Positions 36,976 through 45,742 of a DNA stretch of 64,000 bases are shown one piece after another. The DNA comes from Bacteroidota bacterium (GTDB lineage Bacteria; Bacteroidota; Bacteroidia; Chitinophagales; Saprospiraceae): assembly GCA_018222965.1 (NCBI GenBank), contig JAAEZH010000010.1, positions 1 to 64,000 on the forward strand, given 5' to 3'. A model generated the notes under the pieces. It did no database searches. It was not told where the DNA came from and saw only the letters and a program-made list of their open reading frames with translations. The position numbers and the translations under genes were made by a program. Position 1 is the first letter of the stretch, and each line of letters starts with the position of its first letter.

Positions 36976-39426
36976 ATGGGAAAGATTCGAATTTCAACGC
37001 TCCTGATCATCTTTTGCTCTGTGCTCGTCTTACCAGCTAACGCCCAGTCAACCTTAACGAAAGCCAACAAGCAGTACGAACTGCATGCCTACAATCTGGC
37101 CACCAAGTCTTATTTGGAAGTGCTCGATCGTCAACCAGGCAATTTGGAAGCACTCGTTAAAGTAGCTGATTGTTATTATATGCTGAATCGCCTGGATGAT
37201 GCCCGGATCTATTACGAACGTGCCGCCAACCAGGGCAATGTTCAACCCGAAGTTTATTTCAAATACGGACAATCATTAAAGGGCATAGGTCAATACGAAC
37301 TGGCTCGTCTGCAATTTTTGAAGTATGCCGAAACGCATCCGGTAGACGGACAGCAATTTGCCCGTTCCTGTGAATTTGCGTTGGCGCGTATTAACGAATC
37401 TCCCGGATTTGTTGTCAAACGGGAATATCTCAATACCGCTGCCTCTGATTTTGGTCCCGCCTTTTGGAATGATCAGGTAGTGTATTCTTCTGCGCGCACA
37501 GATATGAAGCGTTCAAGAGGTAGCAGCAATAACTGGATTGGTACCGCCAATAATCAGTTGTTTATCACCGAACAAGATAACAATGGTTACCTGCAAGCCC
37601 CAGGCTTTTTGCGCACCGATCTTCGGAATGTGTACAATGAAGGCCCTGTTTCTTATTCTCCCGACGGACAGTGGGTTGCAATTACAAAGAATAATTATAC
37701 CGATGGAACCCGCCATATTCCGCAAACCGGGATGGAATTGAGTATTTACCTCGCGGAAGTGAAGGACAATGGTGACTGGGAAGATCCAGTGCCGTTTCCA
37801 CACAATGGTGCCGGGTATTCTACCGGATATCCTTGTTTTTCGCCTAATGGCAATGCGATGTACTTTGCATCCAATCGACCAGACGGATTTGGCGGATATG
37901 ATATTTACGTTAGTTATCGCAATGGAAAATCCTGGTCTCCACCGGAAAACCTGGGCGCAATCGTAAATAGCATTGGAAATGAAATTTCTCCTTTCTTCGA
38001 CGGCAATGAATTGTATTTTTCTTCTGATTGGCATCAGGGATTTGGCGGATATGATGTTTTCCGTGCAAATCGCGGCAATGGGGAGCGCTACACTGTTCTG
38101 GAACATGCCGGTACTGAGATCAATTCACCCCGCGATGATTTTGGATTCATCTTCGACAATGACAACAACATCGGTTATCTGGTTTCCAATCGGGTAGGTG
38201 GTGAAGGAAGTGAAGATATTTATCGGGTTAAGAAAAAAGCCGATCAACTGGTGATTCAGGTGGTCAATGGTTCAGATTTGACACCGATTGAAGATGCGAT
38301 TGTTGATTTTTCCAGCTGTGGCGAAGGAAAATATACTACCGACAATACGGGAGTTGTGCGGGTTAATGCCCGTCAGGGTATCAATTGTGAAGCTGAAATC
38401 CGTAAATATGGGTACATCAGTTCAACCATAAATATTACCACCACCGGATTAAGCCCAAACCGTAATATGGAAGTCATCCTTACCCGGATCGGGGAAGACT
38501 ATCTGGGGAGCGTGGTAAATCTGTTAAGTGGTTATCAATTGGACAATGTAAGCGTACGGGCTATCAGCCAGGCTTCCGGATCAAGCATGGAATCTACCAC
38601 TAATATGCGTGGGGAGTACTCCCTGGCATTGCGGCCGAATACATCTTATATCATCCGGTATTCCAAGCCAGGCTTTGTAGATGTTAGCAGAACCCTTCAA
38701 ACCAATGACGGTTTGGATCGCAGTGTTTTAGGAACTATATCTCTGACTCCGTCAGGTGCTGTGCAAAACCGGGATCAGCAACAAAAGATCCTTGCGAAAG
38801 GAAATGCGGATATTCCTGAATCATACAGTGCAGATGCAACAATACCTGAAAGTCCAAAGACAACACAGTTGACCGATTTCTTTGCCATTCAGGTGGCAGC
38901 TGTACCATTAAACCGTACCGTAGATCTAAGTCAATACGAATCTAAGTTGGGAGGCATTTCTGAGGTATACACGACCAAGGAAGGATCTCATAATAAAGTA
39001 CGTTTGGGGCCATTTACTTCTCGTGCTGAAGCCAATAGTGCACTGACCGTTGTAAAAGGCAAGGGATATTCATCAGCCTTTATTGTAAAAGAGGAAGTAG
39101 ATAAAATGACTCCTAAGAGTGGTTCTATTCCTCAGGCAATTCCGGAGTCTTATGATACTCCGGCACCGATACCTGCGCCTGGTGCCGAAAAAATGTATTG
39201 GGTACAACTGGCTGCCTATTCAAACACAAAGTATTTCGATCCAAATAAGGTTTCTGATTTGGGTTTATTGGAAGACCACAAGCGTGGCGGTTTAACGGTA
39301 TTCTATCTTGGTTCTTATACCACAAAAGGCGATGCCCAAAAGGTGTTGGCTGAAGCCCGTGATCGCGGGTTCAGTGGTGCTTATGTGGTGATGAAAGATG
39401 GAGATGCTTTTAAGAGAGTGCGGTAA
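36976..39426 (+). CDS. PorE-like TPR / beta-propeller / SPOR protein
   Basis: The protein has 816 residues. A signal peptide (MGKIRISTLLIIFCSVLVLPANAQ) without a lipobox comes first. TPR repeats follow (about 28-130), then a PD40/WD40-like propeller (about 145-420, with the recurrent YFSSDWHQGFGGYDVF type), two carboxypeptidase-regulatory-like domains (about 425-500 and 508-585), and two SPOR domains (FFAIQVAAVP from 634, MYWVQLAAYS from 739). This order matches PorE of the T9SS, except that PorE ends in an OmpA-type peptidoglycan-binding domain and is a lipoprotein. SPOR domains also bind peptidoglycan, so an envelope-anchoring role, possibly linked to T9SS, is plausible but inferred. Confidence 0.8.
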   Translation: MGKIRISTLLIIFCSVLVLPANAQSTLTKANKQYELHAYNLATKSYLEVLDRQPGNLEALVKVADCYYMLNRLDDARIYYERAANQGNVQPEVYFKYGQSLKGIGQYELARLQFLKYAETHPVDGQQFARSCEFALARINESPGFVVKREYLNTAASDFGPAFWNDQVVYSSARTDMKRSRGSSNNWIGTANNQLFITEQDNNGYLQAPGFLRTDLRNVYNEGPVSYSPDGQWVAITKNNYTDGTRHIPQTGMELSIYLAEVKDNGDWEDPVPFPHNGAGYSTGYPCFSPNGNAMYFASNRPDGFGGYDIYVSYRNGKSWSPPENLGAIVNSIGNEISPFFDGNELYFSSDWHQGFGGYDVFRANRGNGERYTVLEHAGTEINSPRDDFGFIFDNDNNIGYLVSNRVGGEGSEDIYRVKKKADQLVIQVVNGSDLTPIEDAIVDFSSCGEGKYTTDNTGVVRVNARQGINCEAEIRKYGYISSTINITTTGLSPNRNMEVILTRIGEDYLGSVVNLLSGYQLDNVSVRAISQASGSSMESTTNMRGEYSLALRPNTSYIIRYSKPGFVDVSRTLQTNDGLDRSVLGTISLTPSGAVQNRDQQQKILAKGNADIPESYSADATIPESPKTTQLTDFFAIQVAAVPLNRTVDLSQYESKLGGISEVYTTKEGSHNKVRLGPFTSRAEANSALTVVKGKGYSSAFIVKEEVDKMTPKSGSIPQAIPESYDTPAPIPAPGAEKMYWVQLAAYSNTKYFDPNKVSDLGLLEDHKRGGLTVFYLGSYTTKGDAQKVLAEARDRGFSGAYVVMKDGDAFKRVR

Positions 39427-39450
39427 ATGCATCCAGCTCATTAAAATGGA

Positions 39451-39487
39451 AAACCCCGGCTACGAATTTTCGTAACCGGGGTTTTTT
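39451..39487. terminator. Terminator between convergent genes
   Basis: AAACCCCGG (39451-39459) pairs with CCGGGGTTT, with an inner TACGAA/TTCGTA pairing, followed by a T run. It serves the PorE-like gene and may serve the convergent Omp28-like gene as well. Confidence 0.9.
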
Positions 39488-39507
39488 CGTATTGGAATAA
39501 TTGGAAT

Positions 39508-40548
39508 TTACTTCATTTGTACCAGCTTCCGGGTACGGACAAATTGTCCATTCCAAATGGCTCTTACAACAAACAGTCCGGACTGATCCTGTAAGTGGTA
39601 AGGCATTTGCCAGGTAAATTCTCCGGCATCCAATTCGTTGCTAACGAAAGTATGTATTATACGGCCCTGCAAATCGACAATATCCAGCTGAATATTCTGT
39701 CTTTGTGCATTTATGAGGGTAATACCGCTTTCTGAAACTTGCAGCTTACCATATTTTTTCGCCGTGTTTGGATCTGTTGTTCCTGTGGTAGTCTCCGTAT
39801 CTGTCAGGTCTTTTTTGATACCGTTGATGTATGTGTAGGTCTCATCGCTTTCCAAACTCCAGAGGATGGCGATGATCTCGATGTTTTCGGCATCAGCCGG
39901 ATTGTCGAGGCTGTAGCTGAAATCAAATTCAGTATCTGCTGAAACGGTTCCCATGGTAAGCGGTTCTCCGATCAACCCGTCTGTGAACGGAATCGTGAGC
40001 ACTTGCTTGTGCTCTGCATTGGCACCTTGCTGGCTTTGAAAAGCAATTACTGTTTTTTCGACCTGATAAACACCCAGTTGAAAATCGCCTTCCATTTCTT
40101 CGAGAAACTGCAATTTGCCGGAAATGGAATAAACCCCGGCATCTTCGGTTATGCTTAATCCGAAGGCAGCCTGGGGAGACATGGTGTAGTTGTTGTCTAC
40201 TTTGTCTTTAATAGATGCACGGGCAGCATCGACAGTTCCCGAAGTAAGCGGTATACTTTCATTATTTACGAAGAACTTTGGTTGGCCGCCCCCCGGGAAA
40301 TTGCTTGCGAATGCACTCGATGTATTGGTTTGTATATCACTGCCACCATAGTGTGCAGCTACAATAATGGCCTTGTCTGTATTATCCTCTAGTGCGTATT
40401 CAAACAACTCCCAGCCGTAGGTGCCGCAGTTGGGGCACCAGGTGGCTGTTCGCTTTGTAATCAAAGAAAGTTGTTCCATTTGAATTTCCTGTGCATAGGA
40501 AAGGCCGAAGCCGAAACAAATGAAAGCGAGTAGTATCAATTTTTTCAT
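39508..40548 (-). CDS. Omp28-like thioredoxin-fold T9SS protein
   Basis: The 346-residue protein has a signal peptide (MKKLILLAFICFGFGLSYA). A thioredoxin-like domain carries TATWCPNCGTYGWELFE, a CPNC active-site motif, and the segment GGGQPKFFVNN; this is the pattern of Omp28-related outer-membrane proteins. The C-terminus is a T9SS type A sorting-like domain (IVDLQGRIIHTF ... GLFVVRA ... RKLVQMK) that lacks the usual P-N-P start. The start codon overlaps the tilS stop by 4 bp (ATGA), so it is translated from the same mRNA as tilS. Confidence 0.82.
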   Translation of the reverse strand: MKKLILLAFICFGFGLSYAQEIQMEQLSLITKRTATWCPNCGTYGWELFEYALEDNTDKAIIVAAHYGGSDIQTNTSSAFASNFPGGGQPKFFVNNESIPLTSGTVDAARASIKDKVDNNYTMSPQAAFGLSITEDAGVYSISGKLQFLEEMEGDFQLGVYQVEKTVIAFQSQQGANAEHKQVLTIPFTDGLIGEPLTMGTVSADTEFDFSYSLDNPADAENIEIIAILWSLESDETYTYINGIKKDLTDTETTTGTTDPNTAKKYGKLQVSESGITLINAQRQNIQLDIVDLQGRIIHTFVSNELDAGEFTWQMPYHLQDQSGLFVVRAIWNGQFVRTRKLVQMK

Positions 40549-41897
40549 TTCGTAATCTTTTCAATGGTTGGGTAAAAAGTGAATTCGAGGCATTCCCTGG
40601 ATTCGCTCGTAAGTTTAAAATTTTCATCCATACGGTGCCCGACTATCCATACTATTTGTCCCGCACTTTCTAAAATCCAAATTTGCTCTTTCTCGAATCG
40701 ACTTAGTTTAAGGTCGGTGAAGTAATCTTTCAGCTTTTTGCGATGACCATCCATCCCGATGGGGTAGAAGTAATCTCCTTCCTGCCATCTCCTCAATGTT
40801 AAAGGGAATTTGAGCTTTTTCCGGTCTATCCAGGCGATTGTTTTTTCCTTTGGGATGCTCGGAGGTGGCAAATCATGTATCCAAAGGTGCAAATGCCCTT
40901 CCGGAAGTAAAAAGTGTTTTTCGTCTTCCGGAATTTCAAGACTTGTTTTTATCGGTTCCTGTTTGAGTCTAATCAAAATTTCTTCCCTGTCGAGCAGGAT
41001 CTGCCATTGCGAACTGGCAAATGTTTTTCCGGAGTGTCCCTCCAAAATGCTGTCAAATAATTGCCTGTTTTGGCTGGAGTTAATGCCATATGAAGAAAGC
41101 AGCTCATATAGGAGTGTTTCGGGTGCAGGGGCATGCATAAGTTGTTCCAGACTGATGGCAATTAGCCCTTTCCTTCTTTGCAACAATTGTTTTCTGTAAT
41201 GTTCCACCAATTGCTGATACAACTTTAGAGTTCCCCTTAAATGCTCAAACATTTGGGGAGCTGATTTAGACAGGTTCGGATTCAGTTCCTGTAGTTTAGG
41301 GACTATGGTATGCCGAATGCGATTTCGGTCATACTTCAGGCTGTCATTGGAAGTGTCTTTTCGGTATTCCAGTCCCTTTTTTTCGGCGTAAGCCAAAATC
41401 CCTGCCTTATCGGCGAATAGCAACGGACGAATAATCTGGCCGCGCTTTAGAGGAATCCCCGCCAGGCCTGCCAGTCCGGTGCCTCGAGCAATATTGTATA
41501 ACATGGTCTCCAGCGCATCATCCGCATGATGGGCTGTAGCTAAAAATGGATAGCGGTATTTTTTGCACAATCCATCAAACCAGGCATAGCGAAAATCGCG
41601 GGCGAATAGTTGGATCGATTGTCCTTTTAATTCGGCCTGGTGGTTGGTATCCACTTTCGTGGAATGGAAGGGTACCTCGTAGTTACCAGCTAATTTTTCG
41701 ACAAAATGAGCGTCTGCCTCTGAGTCTTCCCCGCGCAACTGAAAGTTGACATGGGCGATAGCAAAAGTAAGACCTGCCTGGTGAAACAAATCAGCCATGA
41801 CTACAGAATCTACCCCTCCGCTTACTGCCAGTAGGTAAGTGGCTTTAGGGTGCATCAATTGATGCTTGATCAGAAAGGATTTGAATTCGGCTGTCAT
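40545..41897 (-). CDS. tilS: tRNA(Ile)-lysidine synthetase
   Basis: This 450-residue cytoplasmic enzyme attaches lysine to C34 of tRNA-Ile(CAU) using ATP, converting the codon specificity from AUG to AUA. The PP-loop motif SGGVDS lies at residues 26-31, with ATAHHADDALETMLYN downstream, then the TilS substrate-binding region and C-terminal TilS domain (LTLRRWQEGDYFYPIGM). It overlaps the Omp28-like gene by 4 bp. Confidence 0.94.
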   Translation of the reverse strand: MTAEFKSFLIKHQLMHPKATYLLAVSGGVDSVVMADLFHQAGLTFAIAHVNFQLRGEDSEADAHFVEKLAGNYEVPFHSTKVDTNHQAELKGQSIQLFARDFRYAWFDGLCKKYRYPFLATAHHADDALETMLYNIARGTGLAGLAGIPLKRGQIIRPLLFADKAGILAYAEKKGLEYRKDTSNDSLKYDRNRIRHTIVPKLQELNPNLSKSAPQMFEHLRGTLKLYQQLVEHYRKQLLQRRKGLIAISLEQLMHAPAPETLLYELLSSYGINSSQNRQLFDSILEGHSGKTFASSQWQILLDREEILIRLKQEPIKTSLEIPEDEKHFLLPEGHLHLWIHDLPPPSIPKEKTIAWIDRKKLKFPLTLRRWQEGDYFYPIGMDGHRKKLKDYFTDLKLSRFEKEQIWILESAGQIVWIVGHRMDENFKLTSESRECLEFTFYPTIEKITK

Positions 41898-41996
41898 GCC
41901 TTTTGTATTGCGTTCACAAGATAATTAGAAGTGAGGCGTATTGACAAGCTTTGCGGGAATTAGGAGTCAAAAGAAAGATAGTGTATTTTTTACCCT

Positions 41997-42004
41997 TATA
42001 TTTG
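41997..42004 (+). promoter_or_regulatory. -7 box upstream of pgmB
   Basis: TATATTTG matches TAnnTTTG, 48 bp before the pgmB ATG. This box lies within an upstream extension of the reading frame, supporting the later start. Confidence 0.5.
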
Positions 42005-42052
42005 GGGGCTAAGAGGAGTCAGTTTCGGGTAGAAGCTGAAAAACAAACTACT

Positions 42053-42715
42053 ATGCAATTGGAAGCGTGTATATTCGATATGGACGGTGTCATCGTTGAT
42101 ACGGCCCATTTTCATTTCAAAGGTTGGCAAAAGCTGGCAAGAGCCCTGGGAGGTGATCTAACCGAAGCCGAAAACGAAAAACTAAAAGGTGTAAGCCGCC
42201 GGGGTTCTTTGGAAAGAATCCTGGAATGGTCTGGAAAAAGCCTGACAGAGGAGGAGATGATCCACTGGATGGATGTGAAAAACAACTGGTACCTGGAAAT
42301 GGTGCAGGGCATGACTCCGGATGATGTTTTACCTGGCGCCCGGGCATTCGTCGAAAGACTCCATAAAAAAGGCTATAAAACGGCCATTGGTTCCAGCAGT
42401 CGTAATACGCCGGTGATCCTTGAGCGGGTTCAAATGACAGATGCATTTGATGCCATTGTGCACGGAGGCATGGTGAAAAAGGGAAAGCCCGATCCGGAAA
42501 TCTTTACGCAGGGAGCTGAAAGAATGGGCGTTAAACCCGAAAATACCATCGTCTTTGAAGATGCCCAAAGTGGGGTTAAAGCGGCAAAGGACGGAGGATT
42601 TATAGCTGTTGGAGTAGGAAATTCCCCGGCATTAGACCAGGCAGACCTCGTTATTCCTTCCCTGGAAGATATTACCATCGAAGTCTTGCTTGAAAAACTG
42701 GAAACCGTAGCATAA
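42053..42715 (+). CDS. pgmB: Beta-phosphoglucomutase
   Basis: This 220-residue HAD-superfamily enzyme interconverts beta-glucose 1-phosphate and glucose 6-phosphate. HAD motif I is FDMDGVIVD (Asp9 nucleophile, Asp11 acid/base); motif II is in AIGSSSRNTP, and motifs III and IV are in KKGKPDPEIF and VFEDAQSG. The ATG at 42053 is chosen over an upstream start at 41951 because the latter would span the promoter. It lies 42 bp before the GH65 phosphorylase gene, whose product (beta-glucose 1-phosphate) it would use. This pairing is a known maltose-degradation arrangement. Confidence 0.93.
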   Translation: MQLEACIFDMDGVIVDTAHFHFKGWQKLARALGGDLTEAENEKLKGVSRRGSLERILEWSGKSLTEEEMIHWMDVKNNWYLEMVQGMTPDDVLPGARAFVERLHKKGYKTAIGSSSRNTPVILERVQMTDAFDAIVHGGMVKKGKPDPEIFTQGAERMGVKPENTIVFEDAQSGVKAAKDGGFIAVGVGNSPALDQADLVIPSLEDITIEVLLEKLETVA

Positions 42716-42757
42716 TTATTAAATTCACCGCAGATTCCACACATCAATATCTGATCC

Positions 42758-45079
42758 ATGAAACAATACCTGAAAGAACATCCCTGGCACATCATTGAGG
42801 ATTCATTTGATTCGGAAAACAATCGCAATTCCGAAAGTATCTTTTCCATTGGCAATGGCCGTTTTGGTCAGCGTGCCAATTTTGAGGAAGATTATTCGGG
42901 CGACAGCCTTCAAGGCAGTTATGTAGCAGGCGTGTATTATCCGGACAAAACAAAAGTAGGCTGGTGGAAAAATGGCTATCCGGAATACTTTGCCAAGGTA
43001 TTGAATGCTCCAAATTGGATTGGAATCCGCGTAAAGCTGGATGGCGAATTGTTGGATCTTGCCAAAGCGGAAATCCTGAGTTTCCGCCGTACCCTCGATA
43101 TGGAGGAAGGGATTTTGTACCGGGAGTTTACGGCAAAACTCAGTGGAGGCAGAGAATTAGCGGTTAAATCTACCCGCTTTTGCAGCATTTCTGATGATGA
43201 ACTTGGAGCTATTCGCTACGAACTTACACCGCTTAATTTTGGCGGGCCCATTAACATCACGCCTTATATCGATGCGGATGTGGAGAACGAAGACTCCAAT
43301 TATGAGGAGAAATTCTGGGTTGAAGTAGATAAGGATATGGACATGCGTCGCGGGTACGTGACTGCAGAAACCAAAAAAACACAGTTTCAGGTTTGTACGG
43401 CTATGGATTTTGACATCCTCCAGGCAGGCAAAGCAGTGGATTTTAACCCATACCGTGAGCAAAAGGATAAATACATTGGAGCTTCGGTAGATCTGACTGC
43501 CGATGAAGGAGCCCCGATTATCGTCCACAAATATGCGGCCATCATTTCTTCCCTTAATTACGATAAAAAAGACCTGGTCGCTGCAGCGAATAAAGCACTC
43601 GACCGGGCCAAACAAGCCGGTTTTGAATCGATGGCTGCTGCTCAGGCTCATGCCTGGAAAGACAAATGGGACGAAGCCGACATCCTGATCGAAGGAGATG
43701 TGGCTGCCCAGCAGGGTATCCGGTTCAATATTTTCCAATTGTACCAAACCTATACCGGAGAAGACGAGCGTCTGAATATTGGTCCGAAAGGATTTACCGG
43801 CGAAAAATACGGTGGTTCTACTTACTGGGATACCGAAGCCTATTGCCTGCCGTTCTACCTGGCCACCGCTGATAGCCGGGTGGGTCGCAACCTGCTGATT
43901 TATCGCTACAAGCATCTAGAGAAAGCCATTGAAAATGCTGAAAAGCTGGGTTTCAAAAATGGAGCTGCCTTGTATCCTATGGTAACCATGAACGGAGAAG
44001 AATGCCACAATGAGTGGGAAATCACGTTTGAGGAAATTCACCGGAACGGTGCCATTGCGTACGCCATTTTCGACTATATCCGCTATACCGGCGATAAAGA
44101 ATACCTGATCGATTACGGGCTGGAAGTATTAATCGGCATCGCCCGTTTCTGGGTGCAGCGCGTACACTTTTCGGAGCGCAGAGGCATGTATGTCATGCAC
44201 GGCGTAACAGGGCCGAATGAGTACGAAAACAATGTAAATAACAACTGGTATACCAATTACATTGCCCGATGGTGTATTCAGTATGCTTTGGAAGCAAGAG
44301 AATGGGTAAAAGAACAGGCTCCGGAAAAATACGAAGCTCTGAGCGACCGGATTAAGTTCTATGAGTATACCGAAACTCCGGAATGGCAAAAAGTGGTCGA
44401 CAATATGTATTTGCCGGAGGATGAAAAACTCAACATCTTTGTACAGCATGACGGATTCCTGGATAAAGACATTCGTCCGGTATCCACGCTCGAAGCGTCT
44501 GATCGTCCGCTAAACCAAAACTGGTCCTGGGACCGGATTCTGCGGAGTTGTTTCATCAAACAGGCAGATACGCTCCAGGGATTGTATTTCTTTGAAGATC
44601 AATTTGATTTGGATACCATTCGGCGCAACTTTGAGTTTTACGAACCGATGACGGTGCATGAGTCTTCTTTGTCTCCTTGTGTGCATGCAATACAGGCTGC
44701 GCGTTTGGGTATGGAAGATAAGGCCTACGAGATGTATGTTCGCACAGCGCGTCTGGACCTCGATGATTACAACAATGATACCGAAGATGGGTGTCACATT
44801 ACCAGTATGGCCGGTACCTGGATGGCATTGGTCAAAGGCTTTGGGGGATTCCGAATTGAAGCGGACAAATTGACATTCCGACCTTTCATCCCTGGCAGTT
44901 GGGATAAGTATACCTTTAAAATTGTGTATCGCGGTAGCAAATTACGGGTAGAAGTGGATCAGCAAAAGGCGCGGATTCACAATGATTCATCCAATGCGGT
45001 GGAAATTGTGTTGTATGACGAAACGCATACTATCCCAGCAGCTGGTCGGGTAGAAACAGACTTGCAGCACGCTGGATAA
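42758..45079 (+). CDS. GH65 phosphorylase, probable maltose phosphorylase
   Basis: The 773 residues form the GH65 layout: an N-terminal beta-sandwich (NGRFGQRANFEEDY ... SYVAGVYYPD), a linker, an (alpha/alpha)6 barrel with the catalytic region CHNEWEITFEEIHRNG (residues about 416-430, holding the general-acid Glu candidates), and a C-terminal beta domain. It lacks a signal peptide, so it is cytoplasmic. With inorganic phosphate it would split an alpha-linked disaccharide to beta-glucose 1-phosphate and glucose. Maltose is the likeliest substrate given the adjacent pgmB. Trehalose or kojibiose phosphorylase cannot be excluded by eye. Confidence 0.88.
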   Translation: MKQYLKEHPWHIIEDSFDSENNRNSESIFSIGNGRFGQRANFEEDYSGDSLQGSYVAGVYYPDKTKVGWWKNGYPEYFAKVLNAPNWIGIRVKLDGELLDLAKAEILSFRRTLDMEEGILYREFTAKLSGGRELAVKSTRFCSISDDELGAIRYELTPLNFGGPINITPYIDADVENEDSNYEEKFWVEVDKDMDMRRGYVTAETKKTQFQVCTAMDFDILQAGKAVDFNPYREQKDKYIGASVDLTADEGAPIIVHKYAAIISSLNYDKKDLVAAANKALDRAKQAGFESMAAAQAHAWKDKWDEADILIEGDVAAQQGIRFNIFQLYQTYTGEDERLNIGPKGFTGEKYGGSTYWDTEAYCLPFYLATADSRVGRNLLIYRYKHLEKAIENAEKLGFKNGAALYPMVTMNGEECHNEWEITFEEIHRNGAIAYAIFDYIRYTGDKEYLIDYGLEVLIGIARFWVQRVHFSERRGMYVMHGVTGPNEYENNVNNNWYTNYIARWCIQYALEAREWVKEQAPEKYEALSDRIKFYEYTETPEWQKVVDNMYLPEDEKLNIFVQHDGFLDKDIRPVSTLEASDRPLNQNWSWDRILRSCFIKQADTLQGLYFFEDQFDLDTIRRNFEFYEPMTVHESSLSPCVHAIQAARLGMEDKAYEMYVRTARLDLDDYNNDTEDGCHITSMAGTWMALVKGFGGFRIEADKLTFRPFIPGSWDKYTFKIVYRGSKLRVEVDQQKARIHNDSSNAVEIVLYDETHTIPAAGRVETDLQHAG

Positions 45080-45141
45080 TTGAAAAAGGAAGGAATTCGA
45101 AATTCAACATTCTGAATTCAGTATTCCATTACATTAATATT

Positions 45142-45149
45142 TAGCTTTG
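45142..45149 (+). promoter_or_regulatory. -7 box upstream of lipoprotein pair
   Basis: TAGCTTTG matches TAnnTTTG, 24 bp before the ATG at 45173, suggesting that the two lipoprotein genes can be transcribed apart from pgmB-GH65. Confidence 0.45.
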
Positions 45150-45172
45150 CGATTGAATATAAAATGCTTTCC

Positions 45173-45739
45173 ATGAAAAATATCAAATTCTATCTATTCA
45201 CTTTTGTTGTCGCATCTTTGGCTTTCGCCGGATGCCAGGAGGAGCCTTCTTCAGCCGAAACGAATCCGGAGGAGAATGGAGCTGTTATTCAGGATGCTGA
45301 TGTGGTGTCTTCGGATGGTATGCCTGTTATCACCGGACCGGATGGTTTGATCAGTCCTCAAACCCGAAGTATGTTGGAAAACCTTACCCGCGATTACTGG
45401 TACATTGAGCAGTGGGTAGAAATTAAGCAGCAAAAGCGCGATCGCGAAAGTGGCGAAGCCAATCGGGGCCGCTGGTTTAACTTTTCCATGGATGGGAGTG
45501 TAACGGCTGGCAAACTGGATAAAGAAGATGACAAAGGCAGTTGGGAATATGAACCTAAGGATGCGCATCTCGTTCTAAACCTTGAAGAGCAGGGCAATAT
45601 GGAATTCAGCCTGAAGATGGCGAATGACGGCCGTGTGATGCTTTGGGTAGGCACCGAACGCTACAATCAGAACAATATCCAGCTGAAGTTGGAGAACTAT
45701 GTGGAGCAGATGAACGAAATGCCTCAGATTACGAATTAA
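45173..45739 (+). CDS. Small lipoprotein of unknown function
   Basis: The protein has 188 residues. The ATG at 45173 opens the lipoprotein signal MKNIKFYLFTFVVASLAFAGC, lipobox AFAGC; an ATG three codons upstream (45164) is also possible. An acidic linker rich in Glu and Ser follows. The folded part includes YWYIEQWVEIKQQKRDRESG and a beta-rich end reading VMLWVGTERYNQNN. The function is not recognised. It lies 3 bp before the CBM48-like lipoprotein gene. Confidence 0.7.
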   Translation: MKNIKFYLFTFVVASLAFAGCQEEPSSAETNPEENGAVIQDADVVSSDGMPVITGPDGLISPQTRSMLENLTRDYWYIEQWVEIKQQKRDRESGEANRGRWFNFSMDGSVTAGKLDKEDDKGSWEYEPKDAHLVLNLEEQGNMEFSLKMANDGRVMLWVGTERYNQNNIQLKLENYVEQMNEMPQITN

Positions 45740-45742
45740 TTT

